A stretch of 44,078 nt of DNA from HGM04593 sp045644465 (GCA_045644465.1 JAZRGV010000041.1:1-44078); one strand, 5' to 3'. Shown: positions 1-8,490, numbered from the stretch's first letter. Notes: generated by a model from the sequence alone, not told the origin. Numbers and translations are program-made.

Positions 1-1
1 A

Positions 2-208
2 AAGGCTGATGCAAAGGTTTCCGATAATACCTTTCTGCTTAGTGGTGTGGATGCCGGTACAGCTATTGTTATCTACAATGCAAATGGTATGGTTGTAAAG
101 CGGGCTACATCCGTTGATGGTGGCTGTTCCATTTCCCTTGACGGGCTTGCCGTAGGTACTTATATTGTTACATTCAATAACACGACATTTAAATTCTTGA
201 AAAAATGA
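2..208 (+). CDS. C-terminal end of a secreted protein with type-IX-like sorting tail (partial)
   Basis: The window opens inside this gene, so only the last 68 residues are visible, in the frame that starts at base 2. They form a small beta-rich module containing IYNANGMVVK, then GLAVGTYIVTF, and ending FKFLKK. This is the layout of the C-terminal sorting/anchoring tails seen on many secreted Bacteroidetes proteins (T9SS type A-like). The stop overlaps the start of the next gene as ATGA, so the two are probably co-transcribed and translationally coupled. The body of the protein, and so its function, is outside the window. The tail assignment comes from pattern recognition only. Confidence 0.7.
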   Translation, partial: KADAKVSDNTFLLSGVDAGTAIVIYNANGMVVKRATSVDGGCSISLDGLAVGTYIVTFNNTTFKFLKK

Positions 209-2226
209 AAAAGATAATTACCCTTATTGCTCTTATGCTTAGCCTTTTTGCTACAGCACAGGAGGTTGGCGACACGATGTATGTCTGCCGTAACGACAAT
301 GTCATAGAGCGTATTGCTGTGTCAAAGATTGATAGTGTAACATTTGTTGCTCCTGTTTTACATGCAGTCTCAGTTTCGGAAGAAGGTGGTGGTGCTTGTT
401 CAATAACAGGCATGAATGGAACATCAGCAGAAATTATCACCGATAAAGTAATTAATGTGGTTGCTGTTCCTGCAGAAAATCATCTGTTCCTTGGTTGGTT
501 TATCGACGACTCCGAAACACCTGTAAGCACCGAACTTTCTTATACATTCACTGTGAGTGAAGATGTAGCCTTGGTTGCGAGATTTAAGGAAATCCGATAT
601 CTCGTTTCTCTTGCTCCTTGCGATAACGGAACTGTTGCAATAGATGGCAAAGATGGGTATTCGGCTGACTTTGTTGTTGGTTCAGCCGTAACAATTACTG
701 CAACACCAAACCAGGGTTGTGAGTTTGTAGGTTGGTTTACCGGTAATTCAGAAACTGCTGTAAGTACCGAACCTTCTTATACATTCACAGTCAGCGAAGA
801 TATTGCATTGGTTGCTAAATTCTATAGAGCTCCTGCCGAAATAGACCTTGGTTTGCCGAGTGGTGTAAGATGGGCCGATTTCAATGTAGGCGCTACAAAG
901 CCCGAAGAGTATGGTGGCTACTATGCTTGGGGTGAGACCGGAGTAAAGGATGATTATACAAAGGCTACTTACAAACTTTTAAACGGTAATGCTTATAGCA
1001 AGTATTGTAGCGATGACAATAAAACAACTCTTGAACTTGTTGACGACGTTGCCAATGTGTTGTGGGGTGGTGATTGGCGTATGCCAAAGCTTTCCGAGAT
1101 TAATGAGCTTAAGGAACATTGTACATGGGAATGGACAAGCGTCAATGGTATCGACGGCTATAAGGTAACAGGTCCAAACGGTAACAGCATATTCCTTCCT
1201 GCTGCAGGTTATTGTATCGGTACACAATTTATGAATGTAGGCACTCATGGATATTATTGGTCAAGTTCTGCATATTCCAACTATTGGGACAATGTATTTG
1301 ACTTGGAATTCAATAGCTCTAAAGTACCGACTTTCGGGTACGATAACAAGTATCGTTACTATGGACTTACAGTCCGTCCTGTCAATGGATATTATACAAT
1401 TTCTGTTTCAGGCAATGGTAACGGAACTGTTGCAATTGATGGCAAGACAGAGAATTCTGTGAAATTAAATTATGGTAATTCCGTGACTGTTGTTGCTACT
1501 GCCGATGCCGGTTATGTCTTTTCCGGTTGGTATGTCGGTGAAGCTGTAAATCCCGTTAGTCTTGATGCCCGATACACATTTACTGTAAGCAACAGCGACT
1601 TGGCTATAGTTGCTAAGTTCAGAAAAGAGAAGCAGGAAATTGGCGTTGATGAATCTGTTGACCTTGGTTTGCCGAGTGGTGTGAAATGGGCCAACTTCAA
1701 TGTCGGCGCTACAAGGCCCGAAGAGTATGGTGGCTACTATGCTTGGGGTGAGACCGGAATAAAGACTGAATATACAAAGGCTACTTACAAACTTGGAGAT
1801 GGCAATGCCTATAACCCTGTATGGAGCAAATATTGTAGCGATGACAATAAAACAACTCTTGAACTTGTTGACGACGTTGCCAACGTGTTGTGGGGTGGTG
1901 ATTGGCGTATGCCAACGCTTTCCGAGGTTAATGAGCTTAAGGAACATTGTACATGGGAATGGACAAGCGTCAATGGTGTTGACGGCTATAAGGTAACAGG
2001 TAAAAACGGTAACAGCATATTCCTTCCTGCTGCCGGCTATCGTACCGGAGATCAATTTGTCGGTGTTGGCAGTGGTGGATATTATTGGTCAAGTTCTGTG
2101 TATCCTGACTATTGGTTCAGTGTATTTGAATTGGAATTCGATAGTTCCGCTGCACCGACCTACAAGTATCATTCTTTGTCCCGTGAGTATGGACTTACAG
2201 TACGTCCTGTTCGTAAGGGTATTTGA
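205..2226 (+). CDS. Secreted protein with InlB-type bacterial repeats and two FISUMP domains
   Basis: Residues 1-18 are a signal peptide (MKK, hydrophobic stretch, ATA-Q), so the protein is exported. Three short beta repeats of the InlB B-repeat/bacterial-repeat type lie at about residues 53-128, 130-208 and 396-478; each has a GW(F/Y) core and ends with AKF or ARF. Between and after them are two FISUMP-type domains (Fibrobacter succinogenes major paralogous domain), about 212-395 and 483-671. Both carry DLGLPSGV.WA, YYAWGET, WRMP, GYYWSSS and LTVRPV. FISUMP domains are common on surface proteins of gut Bacteroidetes; their ligand is generally unknown. The two copies are nearly identical at the DNA level in places, which indicates recent internal duplication. 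The start overlaps the upstream stop (ATGA). I cannot assign a substrate. Confidence 0.85.
   Translation: MKKIITLIALMLSLFATAQEVGDTMYVCRNDNVIERIAVSKIDSVTFVAPVLHAVSVSEEGGGACSITGMNGTSAEIITDKVINVVAVPAENHLFLGWFIDDSETPVSTELSYTFTVSEDVALVARFKEIRYLVSLAPCDNGTVAIDGKDGYSADFVVGSAVTITATPNQGCEFVGWFTGNSETAVSTEPSYTFTVSEDIALVAKFYRAPAEIDLGLPSGVRWADFNVGATKPEEYGGYYAWGETGVKDDYTKATYKLLNGNAYSKYCSDDNKTTLELVDDVANVLWGGDWRMPKLSEINELKEHCTWEWTSVNGIDGYKVTGPNGNSIFLPAAGYCIGTQFMNVGTHGYYWSSSAYSNYWDNVFDLEFNSSKVPTFGYDNKYRYYGLTVRPVNGYYTISVSGNGNGTVAIDGKTENSVKLNYGNSVTVVATADAGYVFSGWYVGEAVNPVSLDARYTFTVSNSDLAIVAKFRKEKQEIGVDESVDLGLPSGVKWANFNVGATRPEEYGGYYAWGETGIKTEYTKATYKLGDGNAYNPVWSKYCSDDNKTTLELVDDVANVLWGGDWRMPTLSEVNELKEHCTWEWTSVNGVDGYKVTGKNGNSIFLPAAGYRTGDQFVGVGSGGYYWSSSVYPDYWFSVFELEFDSSAAPTYKYHSLSREYGLTVRPVRKGI
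838..2217 (+). repeat. Intragenic duplication: two FISUMP-coding units
   Basis: Bases 838-1386 and 1651-2217 are two copies of a unit of about 550 bp separated by a repeat-domain spacer. Long stretches are identical or differ at single bases, for example around 1003-1085 and 1828-1915. The second copy has four extra codons after NAY. Divergence is concentrated towards the 3' part, which encodes the residues between the FLPAAGY and LTVRPV motifs. Confidence 0.85.
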
Positions 2227-2252
2227 TGGTATAACTTTATAAAAGTTTTTAT

Positions 2253-2284
2253 GTGAGTGGCTCTTGGGCCACTCACATTGTTTT
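2253..2284 (+). terminator. Hairpin terminator after the FISUMP gene
   Basis: An 8-bp perfect stem (GTGAGTGG at 2253-2260 with CCACTCAC at 2269-2276) with an 8-base loop is followed by ATTGTTTT. It lies 27 bases after the FISUMP stop, so it fits an intrinsic terminator for the plus-strand pair. Confidence 0.65.
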
Positions 2285-2401
2285 GTATATCCCTCAATCG
2301 CTATGCGACAACAATTAACAATAGTTGCGCAGACACGTCGGTCAACCCATACATTTGAGAATGTTTTTACTTGCAAAAGATAATTTTTTCGAGAAGCTCT
2401 A

Positions 2402-2447
2402 AACAAACGCTCCTGTGCTATCATATGATAGCACAGGAGCGTTTGTT
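2402..2447 (-). terminator. Perfect 46-bp palindrome at the 3' end of the kinase gene
   Basis: Bases 2402-2447 are a perfect inverted repeat of 23 bp per arm with no loop, centred on CATATG. It sits 17 bases downstream of the kinase stop on the minus strand. The most likely role is a strong, possibly bidirectional terminator separating convergent genes. The exact symmetry could also form a cruciform or bind a dimeric protein. Confidence 0.55.
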
Positions 2448-2463
2448 GTTGAATTATAATTTT

Positions 2464-4356
2464 TTACATCTCTTTTATTTTACTAAACAAATCCCAACCA
2501 ATAGTCTTTGCATATACCTCTTTGCTTCCTTTAGGAACATATAACACACACTCTTTGCCAATGTTTCCAAAGACACTTCTATCGATAGCAAACAGGTTGT
2601 CGGCCGGTATGTGTGAAATCACTTTGTTAAGTCTCTTGCATCCGTCGAAGGCGTAATATCCAATTTTCCTCACTCCGCGTCCAATGGTTACTGTTTTTAG
2701 AAATTCGCAGTAGTCGAAGGCATAATCGCCTATAAAAGTAACAGAGTCCGGTATCACTATTTCGTTGAATCCACAGTGCGACAAGGCTGCATGCTCGATT
2801 GTTGTAAGGCTCTGTGGCAAGGTAACGTATTGCATGTTCTCGCAATATTGGAATGTATAATCCTCTAATGTCGTTACTCCCTCAGGTATTTTTATTTCAC
2901 TTATTCTGTTCCTTACAAAGGCTGCAGCTCCTATAGACTTCACTGTTGCTGGGATGGTTATATGTTTTAGCTCTTCGGTACCTATAAATGCATTTTTTGC
3001 AATGTGTTCTATGCCATAGGGTATTACGCTATTCTTGCAACCGGCGATAAGTGTGTTGGTCGCTGTTTCAATAATGGCATTACAATTCTCGCGGCTATCG
3101 TAGTAAGGATTATCTTTGTGTACCACAATGCTGTCGATATACAATGTCGGGAATATGTTTGGCACTCCAAAATATTCTACGCTCTTTGGGATTCTTATAA
3201 CGCCATTCAGCAAGCATCCGAACAGAGCCGAGTCTTTTATAACCTTTATTCCCTCGGGGATGTTTATCTTTGATATATAAGGGTTCTTGAATGCCTGGCC
3301 TGCGATGGCGGTAACAGCAAATTCCCTGCTGTAATATGTGACACTCTGTGGAATATTCACCTCTCCGCCTTTGTATTCATATTCGAACTCATCGGGGTTG
3401 TTGCCTTTGAATGTTACCTCTACGGTGCGGGCATCGCCATCGGTTATGTTATAGAATATTCCATTAGCCTCGAACCTGCCGGGGAAACGTTCGTTTTGCC
3501 AGCCAATATAATTGACAATGTCGGTGTATAGTCCACACTTTACCATTCCCACAGCAACGGCTACTACAATAGCTGCCACTCCGGCAATCTTGCCAAGTGT
3601 TGTTATCCAGCGATTCTTTATTATTTTTATTATTTCATCCACAGTGGCATAACGCTTCTCCTGCTGCTGTTGCAGGCAGCGTTTCTTTATCTCCTGTAGC
3701 TTGCCGGGTAGCTTTTTGCCTGTCTTCTCCTCAATATATTGCAGCAGCGCTCCCACAGCATATATGTCGCTGCTGGTGTTTATGGCATCGATGCGGCGTT
3801 CCAGCAGTTCGGGAGCTGCAAACTTTGGTGTAGTGCCCGCAGTGTGAATATAGCTGTTGCTCAGGCAAAAGCCAAAATCTACAACCTTGAGGTTATTACC
3901 CACGTTAGTCAGTAGAATGTTGTTTGGAGTAATGTCAAGATGTAGTATTTCCTTGCTGTGCATCCTCTTCAGGCATTGCAACAGCTGCATCGTTAGCTTA
4001 TATATGTTCTTCTTCCTGCAAAAATATTTCGGGTTGCTCTTCAGCTTCTCTTCAATGCTTACCCCGTTGATGTATTCCATAAGTATATATATCCCTTTTG
4101 GCGTGTTGCTAAAAGAGAAATATAAGGGGGTGTATCTGTTTTCGATTTTTTTACCAATCTTATACTCCTTTTCTATTATCGTGCGATATTTGGGGTCGTT
4201 GACATATTCGGGTCGCAGTCTTTTCATGAAAAATATCTCACCGTTTATCTGCACCCTGTAGTACTCGCTTGTTTCGCCAACGTATGGCAGTTTTTCTATC
4301 TTTTGGAAAATCTCATCCTCGTAAAGGAAGTCCGAGTTGTTATTGTTGTTCATCAT
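2464..4356 (-). CDS. Membrane Ser/Thr-type protein kinase with BspA-like LRR ectodomain
   Basis: Residues 20-250 are a eukaryotic-type protein kinase domain. Visible parts are the ATP-binding lysine K45 (FFMKRL), a catalytic loop HLDITPNN with D141 and N146, DFG at 160-162, APE at 181-183 and the helix-F aspartate D197 (SDIYAVG). HLD replaces the usual HRD and the glycine loop is weak, but all catalytic residues are present, so it is probably active. Residues about 252-273 are a single membrane helix. Residues 290-630 are BspA-type leucine-rich repeats (IP..V..I...AF..C), expected to lie in the periplasm or outside. There is no signal peptide, so the N-terminal kinase should be cytoplasmic. 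The start overlaps the upstream reading frame by 17 bases, which suggests an operon with the regulator-like gene. A second ATG follows immediately. Substrate and ligand are unknown. Confidence 0.85.
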   Translation of the reverse strand: MMNNNNNSDFLYEDEIFQKIEKLPYVGETSEYYRVQINGEIFFMKRLRPEYVNDPKYRTIIEKEYKIGKKIENRYTPLYFSFSNTPKGIYILMEYINGVSIEEKLKSNPKYFCRKKNIYKLTMQLLQCLKRMHSKEILHLDITPNNILLTNVGNNLKVVDFGFCLSNSYIHTAGTTPKFAAPELLERRIDAINTSSDIYAVGALLQYIEEKTGKKLPGKLQEIKKRCLQQQQEKRYATVDEIIKIIKNRWITTLGKIAGVAAIVVAVAVGMVKCGLYTDIVNYIGWQNERFPGRFEANGIFYNITDGDARTVEVTFKGNNPDEFEYEYKGGEVNIPQSVTYYSREFAVTAIAGQAFKNPYISKINIPEGIKVIKDSALFGCLLNGVIRIPKSVEYFGVPNIFPTLYIDSIVVHKDNPYYDSRENCNAIIETATNTLIAGCKNSVIPYGIEHIAKNAFIGTEELKHITIPATVKSIGAAAFVRNRISEIKIPEGVTTLEDYTFQYCENMQYVTLPQSLTTIEHAALSHCGFNEIVIPDSVTFIGDYAFDYCEFLKTVTIGRGVRKIGYYAFDGCKRLNKVISHIPADNLFAIDRSVFGNIGKECVLYVPKGSKEVYAKTIGWDLFSKIKEM

Positions 4357-4573
4357 TTGTAATTATTCTGTATTTTACTCCGTTTGTTTTTCCGCAGAAA
4401 TATCGTGTTGGCTCGTTGCCATTGTGTATCAGCCTGTTTAGGTATAACGGCTCTCCCTGTGTTATTATGTCGCATTGGAATGTGTCGCCCCGGCTCAGCT
4501 TGCTGTTTATGCTCTCTATTATCTTGAACATCTCACAACCAATGTATTCAACTATTATCAGTCGTGCCGGCTC
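4340..4573 (-). pseudogene. C-terminal part of the regulator-like gene, downstream of an in-frame TGA
   Basis: This stretch continues in exactly the same frame as the gene ending at 4574, directly after its TGA. It encodes EPARLIIVEYIGCEMF and then an open frame of 63 residues with NSKLSRGD and GEPLYLN, stopping at 4340 inside the kinase start region. From memory, Bacteroidales proteins of this type run through this point without a stop, with tryptophan where the TGA lies and then a YLG...F.V....NSKL..GD.F pattern. One G-to-A change on the coding strand (TGG to TGA) explains the break. The fragment could still be made by reinitiation at the ATG at 4531 or by readthrough. Confidence 0.6.
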
Positions 4574-4921
4574 TCATTCTATTTGAATATGTACTCCCTT
4601 TTGCAGTGTGCTTGTGGGCAGATAGTCATTGACAAGGAAGCCGCTATGTATTTTTTCGTCCTCATTGTTATATTTTATAAACTCCTCGTAGTTGTTGAAA
4701 CCAACATAATGTGCCAATGTGTCGAGGGTATATTGGCGTGGGGTGATGTTGTATTTCTCATCTTCCCATATACGTCGCAATGTGATGGGGCTTATGTATG
4801 CGCCCGTTCTGCTTTGAATGTGCATCGACAGGTACGCAAAGTCGCGCTTGATAATAATCTTGCGCATAGCTACTTTTTCTACTGCCTCTTTTAAATGTTG
4901 GTGCATAGTTGTGTTTTTCAT
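4574..4921 (-). CDS. Small DNA-binding-type regulator, N-terminal part (ended by premature TGA)
   Basis: The product is 115 residues. Residues 35-85 carry SPITLRRIWEDEKYNITPRQ followed by TLDTLAHYVGF and EEF. This is the pattern of a small helix-turn-helix-like domain common in Bacteroidales proteins of unknown role (LKRLWGY...PR..TLD.LARYVGY..W..F). I infer nucleic-acid binding and probably control of the kinase gene downstream. The frame stops at TGA 4576-4574, but the following codons continue the family pattern, so the gene looks truncated by a point mutation. A TAACTTTG box lies 14 bases before the start. The divergent BspA-like gene shares the upstream region and could be a target, but nothing here proves that. 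Confidence 0.65.
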   Translation of the reverse strand: MKNTTMHQHLKEAVEKVAMRKIIIKRDFAYLSMHIQSRTGAYISPITLRRIWEDEKYNITPRQYTLDTLAHYVGFNNYEEFIKYNNEDEKIHSGFLVNDYLPTSTLQKGVHIQIE

Positions 4922-4934
4922 CTCTTTTACTATG

Positions 4935-4942
4935 CAAAGTTA
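4935..4942 (-). promoter_or_regulatory. Putative -7 box (TAACTTTG) of the regulator-kinase unit
   Basis: On the minus strand TAACTTTG matches the Bacteroidetes -7 consensus TAnnTTTG exactly, 14 bases before the regulator start. No clear TTTG -33 box lies at the usual 19-21 base spacing. Confidence 0.45.
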
Positions 4943-5038
4943 TAAAATAATGTATCACTTTATAAGAGATGAATTAGAAAAAAATGTGCTTGCAGAGCAA
5001 TGATACGGAATGATACTCTTTTTGCATTTTTTATGAGT

Positions 5039-5046
5039 TACTTTTG
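5039..5046 (+). promoter_or_regulatory. Putative -7 box (TACTTTTG) of the BspA-like gene
   Basis: TACTTTTG matches TAnnTTTG and lies 65 bases before the ATG at 5112. No well-spaced -33 box is visible. An imperfect direct repeat AATGATACGG/AATGATACTC at 5000-5018 lies upstream between the divergent promoters and could be an operator. Confidence 0.4.
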
Positions 5047-5111
5047 CCATACAAAAATATTTCTGTTGTAATGGGAGTAGGAATTTCAAATAACAATATA
5101 AAAAATAGCTT

Positions 5112-8100
5112 ATGAAAAAACTTAGACACTTATTCACAGCACTGTTGGTTCTGTTTGCAGTGGTGGCAAATGCCCACGACATCACAATCGATGGCGTGTA
5201 TTACAACATTATTGGCGACAATGATGAATTGGAGGTTACTTATTATGGTGATGATTGTTATAATGTTCCTGAAGAGTATAAATATCAGAAAGATTTAACA
5301 ATTTCCAAGAAAGTTGTTCATGGTGGTGTTATATTTACTGTTACAGCCATTGGAGATTATGCGTTTTATAATTGCGACGGACTTACAGGCATAACAATAC
5401 CTAACAGCGTTACAAGCATTGGAGAGAGTGCGTTCAGTTCTTGCTACGGACTTACAGGCATAACAATACCTAACAGCGTTACAAGCTTTGGAGATTATGC
5501 GTTCGAGAGTTGCTACGAACTTACAAGCATTACAATCCCCAACAGCGTTACAAGCATTGGAAATTATGCGTTCTTTGGTTGCTCCGGACTTGAGAGTGTT
5601 GTTGTTGACCCAGGTAATACAAAGTATGACAGCCGCGAGAATTGTAATGCCATTATAGAAACAGAAAGCAATACGCTTCTTTATGGTTGTCAAAACACAG
5701 TAATCCCTAACAGCGTTACAAGCATTGGATATATGGCGTTCTGTAATTGCCACGGACTTACAAGCATTACAATTCCAAACAGCGTTACAAGCATTGGATA
5801 TGATGCGTTCTCTTGCTCCGGACTTACAAGCATTACAATCCCAAACAGCGTTACAAGCATTGGAGCAAGTGCGTTCAGCTGTTGCTCTAGCCTTGAAAGT
5901 ATTGTTGTAGAGGATGGTAATACAAAGTATGACAGCCGCGAGAATTGTAATGCCATTATAGAAACAGAAAGCAATGCGCTTATTAAAGGTTGTAAAAATA
6001 CAGTAATACCCAACGGCGTTACAAGCATTGGATATGGTGCGTTCGCTGATTGCGACGGACTTACAAGCATTACAATACCTAACAGCGTGGCAAGCATTGG
6101 AAATGATGCGTTCTGGTGTTGCTCCGAACTTACAAGCGTAACAATTGGCAACAGCGTTACAAGCATTGGAAGTTCTGCGTTCAATTCTTGCTACGGACTT
6201 AAAAGCGTAACAATTGGCAACAGCGTGGCAAGCGTTGGAAGTTCTGCGTTCCTATATTGCTCCGGACTTACAAGCATTACAATACCTAACAGTGTTACAA
6301 GCATTGGAGAGCAGGCGTTTGACTATTGCCAAAATCTAAAAGAAGTTATCAACTTGTCTAATCTGGACATTGTTTCCGGCGAAGAATCTCACGGAAAAGT
6401 TGCACTTAATGCCGACGAAGTAATAACAGTGCCCGGTGGTTACCGCGAAGGCGATTATATATTCACAGAGACCGATGGTGTATATGCACTTGCCAAATAT
6501 CTTGGCACAGATACTAATTGGGTTCTCCCCGAAAGCTGCAATGGTAATAACTATGTTATTCCTGCCAACTTCTTTAATGGAAACAGCGAAATCACAAGCA
6601 TCACAATCCCTGCGGCTGTTACAGCCATTGGCGAGGATGCTTTCGCAGATTGTTCAGCGTTAACCGAGGTGCATATCAATGACCTTGCAGCTTGGTGTAA
6701 CATCGATTTTGCCAATGGCAGTGCCAACCCAACAAATGTTGCACACAACCTGTATCTGAACGGTGAACTGATAACAGAACTTGTTATTCCAAGCAATGTT
6801 ACTGAAATAAAGAACCATACTTTCAGAGGTTGTTCTGCTATCACTAATGTAACAATGCACGATGGTGTAACAGCTCTTGGACAATATGCTTTCAACACTT
6901 GTACCAGTTTGACAAGTGCTAAACTTTCCGGTGGCATAACTGTTGTTCCTCGTGGTTTGTTTAGCGGTTGTACTAATTTGAATGAGGTGATTATCCCGGA
7001 TGGCGTGGAAACAATTGAATACAGCTCGTTCTATGGATGTGTTCTTACAAGTATCACTATCCCGGCCACTATTACGAACATTGCAGATGGTGCATTCAAT
7101 AATTGTGAAACTATTGTAGAGGTTATCAACTTCTCTAAATTAAACATTGTTGCAGGTGAGGGCCTTCACGGAGGAGTTGCACTTTATGCAGAGCGTGTTC
7201 TCTCTCCTCGTCTCTACGATGGCGTTGAGTTTGTATATGACTACATCAAGGACTTTACAACATTGTATTATACACGCACATTCGAGAACAACGATTGGCA
7301 GCCTTGGTATATGCCATTCGATGTTGAGCTTTCTGATGTCGAAAATGAACTCGAGGTGGCTTGTTTGAACAACATTCACCAATACGATGATAATGAGGAT
7401 GATGAGATTGACCGCACCGAACTCGAGGCTATCAAAATGAATAGCGGTACTTTGTTGGCAAACTATCCTTACATAGTAAGAGCAAAAACAGCCGGTGAAA
7501 AAGAGTTTGTTTTTGAGAATGTAACAGTTGAGCCTTTCGAGAATAACTCTATCGACTGCTCATCGGTTGCAACAAAATTTACCTTCACTGGCAGCAATAC
7601 TGCAATGGCTTACAATAGCTCATACTACGGCCTTGAGAATAATTGCCTTATATCACCCGCTTCTACTATATATGCATATGTAGGTAAAGAGGTTGTTTCT
7701 GAGTCTGAACTAAGCAACGACAAGGTTTACGCATTGCGCAGTGGCCGTACCTTCTTGTTGTATAGCAGCAACGAAGAGGTTGCAGGTAAGTTGTGCGGCG
7801 GTAATGGTGGTGCAGTCGGCAATGTAAGCCGTAATATTAATGACGTTAACCAGCATTTTAAGATTGAGAATATCAATGGTAACTATTACCTGTACAGCGT
7901 TGGTGCAGGCAAGTATGTGAACAATGTTGGTGAATATGTTGATACACCAACCGATGCTCTTACAATTGAGAATGTAGGTGGCGAGTATCAGTGGAAGTTA
8001 GGTATTGGCAGCAATTACTTGAACTCGCAGTCGTCTGGTCACGTCGTAAGAGAAGGTATATTGGTTGACTATTGGTCAACGACCGATGAGGGTAACTGCT

Positions 8101-8366
8101 ATATCATAGAGGAACTTGTTCCATCATTCTTTGCTCCTAACCGTTGGTACTTGAATGTCGAGGCTCGTAATCCAATGTTCAAGGCTCCTGCACAGATACG
8201 CTTGTTTATCCGTGGCGAAGAGGCTGACGATGACGACACAACTGCAATAGAGAGCGTTGAAGAGGTAGTTGAAGAGGTTGTTGTTTACGACCTCAGTGGC
8301 CGCCGCGTAGAGAACCCGACAAATGGTATTTATATCATTAATGGTAAAAAGACACTCATACGATAA
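5112..8366 (+). CDS. BspA-like leucine-rich-repeat surface protein
   Basis: Residues 1-21 are a signal peptide (cut near ANA-H). Residues about 77-412 hold twelve 23-residue LRR_5 units of the form IPNSVTSIG..AF..C..LTSIT. A second, more divergent block of about six units spans 495-680. Two units carry an insert with SRENCNAIIET, also found in the neighbouring kinase. Residues about 690-1010 have no LRRs and contain a motif that fits a calcium EF-hand loop (759-770). The tail (about 1057-1084) has VYDLSGRRV and NGIYIINGKK, a type-IX-like sorting/anchoring signature. BspA family proteins are surface adhesins that bind host or bacterial partners; the ligand here is unknown. The 69-bp DNA repeats are close to identical, so unit number may vary between strains. 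Start chosen because it opens the signal peptide. Confidence 0.88.
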   Translation: MKKLRHLFTALLVLFAVVANAHDITIDGVYYNIIGDNDELEVTYYGDDCYNVPEEYKYQKDLTISKKVVHGGVIFTVTAIGDYAFYNCDGLTGITIPNSVTSIGESAFSSCYGLTGITIPNSVTSFGDYAFESCYELTSITIPNSVTSIGNYAFFGCSGLESVVVDPGNTKYDSRENCNAIIETESNTLLYGCQNTVIPNSVTSIGYMAFCNCHGLTSITIPNSVTSIGYDAFSCSGLTSITIPNSVTSIGASAFSCCSSLESIVVEDGNTKYDSRENCNAIIETESNALIKGCKNTVIPNGVTSIGYGAFADCDGLTSITIPNSVASIGNDAFWCCSELTSVTIGNSVTSIGSSAFNSCYGLKSVTIGNSVASVGSSAFLYCSGLTSITIPNSVTSIGEQAFDYCQNLKEVINLSNLDIVSGEESHGKVALNADEVITVPGGYREGDYIFTETDGVYALAKYLGTDTNWVLPESCNGNNYVIPANFFNGNSEITSITIPAAVTAIGEDAFADCSALTEVHINDLAAWCNIDFANGSANPTNVAHNLYLNGELITELVIPSNVTEIKNHTFRGCSAITNVTMHDGVTALGQYAFNTCTSLTSAKLSGGITVVPRGLFSGCTNLNEVIIPDGVETIEYSSFYGCVLTSITIPATITNIADGAFNNCETIVEVINFSKLNIVAGEGLHGGVALYAERVLSPRLYDGVEFVYDYIKDFTTLYYTRTFENNDWQPWYMPFDVELSDVENELEVACLNNIHQYDDNEDDEIDRTELEAIKMNSGTLLANYPYIVRAKTAGEKEFVFENVTVEPFENNSIDCSSVATKFTFTGSNTAMAYNSSYYGLENNCLISPASTIYAYVGKEVVSESELSNDKVYALRSGRTFLLYSSNEEVAGKLCGGNGGAVGNVSRNINDVNQHFKIENINGNYYLYSVGAGKYVNNVGEYVDTPTDALTIENVGGEYQWKLGIGSNYLNSQSSGHVVREGILVDYWSTTDEGNCYIIEELVPSFFAPNRWYLNVEARNPMFKAPAQIRLFIRGEEADDDDTTAIESVEEVVEEVVVYDLSGRRVENPTNGIYIINGKKTLIR

Positions 8367-8451
8367 TCTTTTTACAATGGGCAAAGCACAGGTTTTAACA
8401 GATAAATATGTATTGAGATAATTTTTGTAAGTTGTAAATTTTTCTCATGCG

Positions 8452-8490
8452 TTCCCCACGTGGTAGTGATACCGCGTGGGGAATATTTTT
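8452..8490 (+). terminator. Hairpin terminator after the BspA-like gene
   Basis: TTCCCCACG (8452-8460) pairs with CGTGGGGAA (8475-8483) and is followed by a T-rich run, about 85 bases after the stop. This fits an intrinsic terminator. Confidence 0.7.

Noticed and set aside
1465..2055. 196-codon frame opposite the FISUMP gene
   Set aside because: It is the antisense shadow of the FISUMP repeats; a similar shadow occurs opposite the first copy, so its open state follows from the real gene.
1180..2200. Diversity-generating retroelement target in the FISUMP domains
   Set aside because: The variable parts differ at all four bases, not mainly at adenines, and no reverse transcriptase or template repeat lies in the window.
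4574..4576. Selenocysteine or reassigned TGA
   Set aside because: Other genes here end normally in TGA, the expected residue is tryptophan rather than cysteine, and no selenocysteine insertion hairpin is evident just downstream.
5378..6330. Non-coding tandem or CRISPR-like repeats of 69 bp
   Set aside because: They are in frame and encode 23-residue LRR units of the BspA-like protein.
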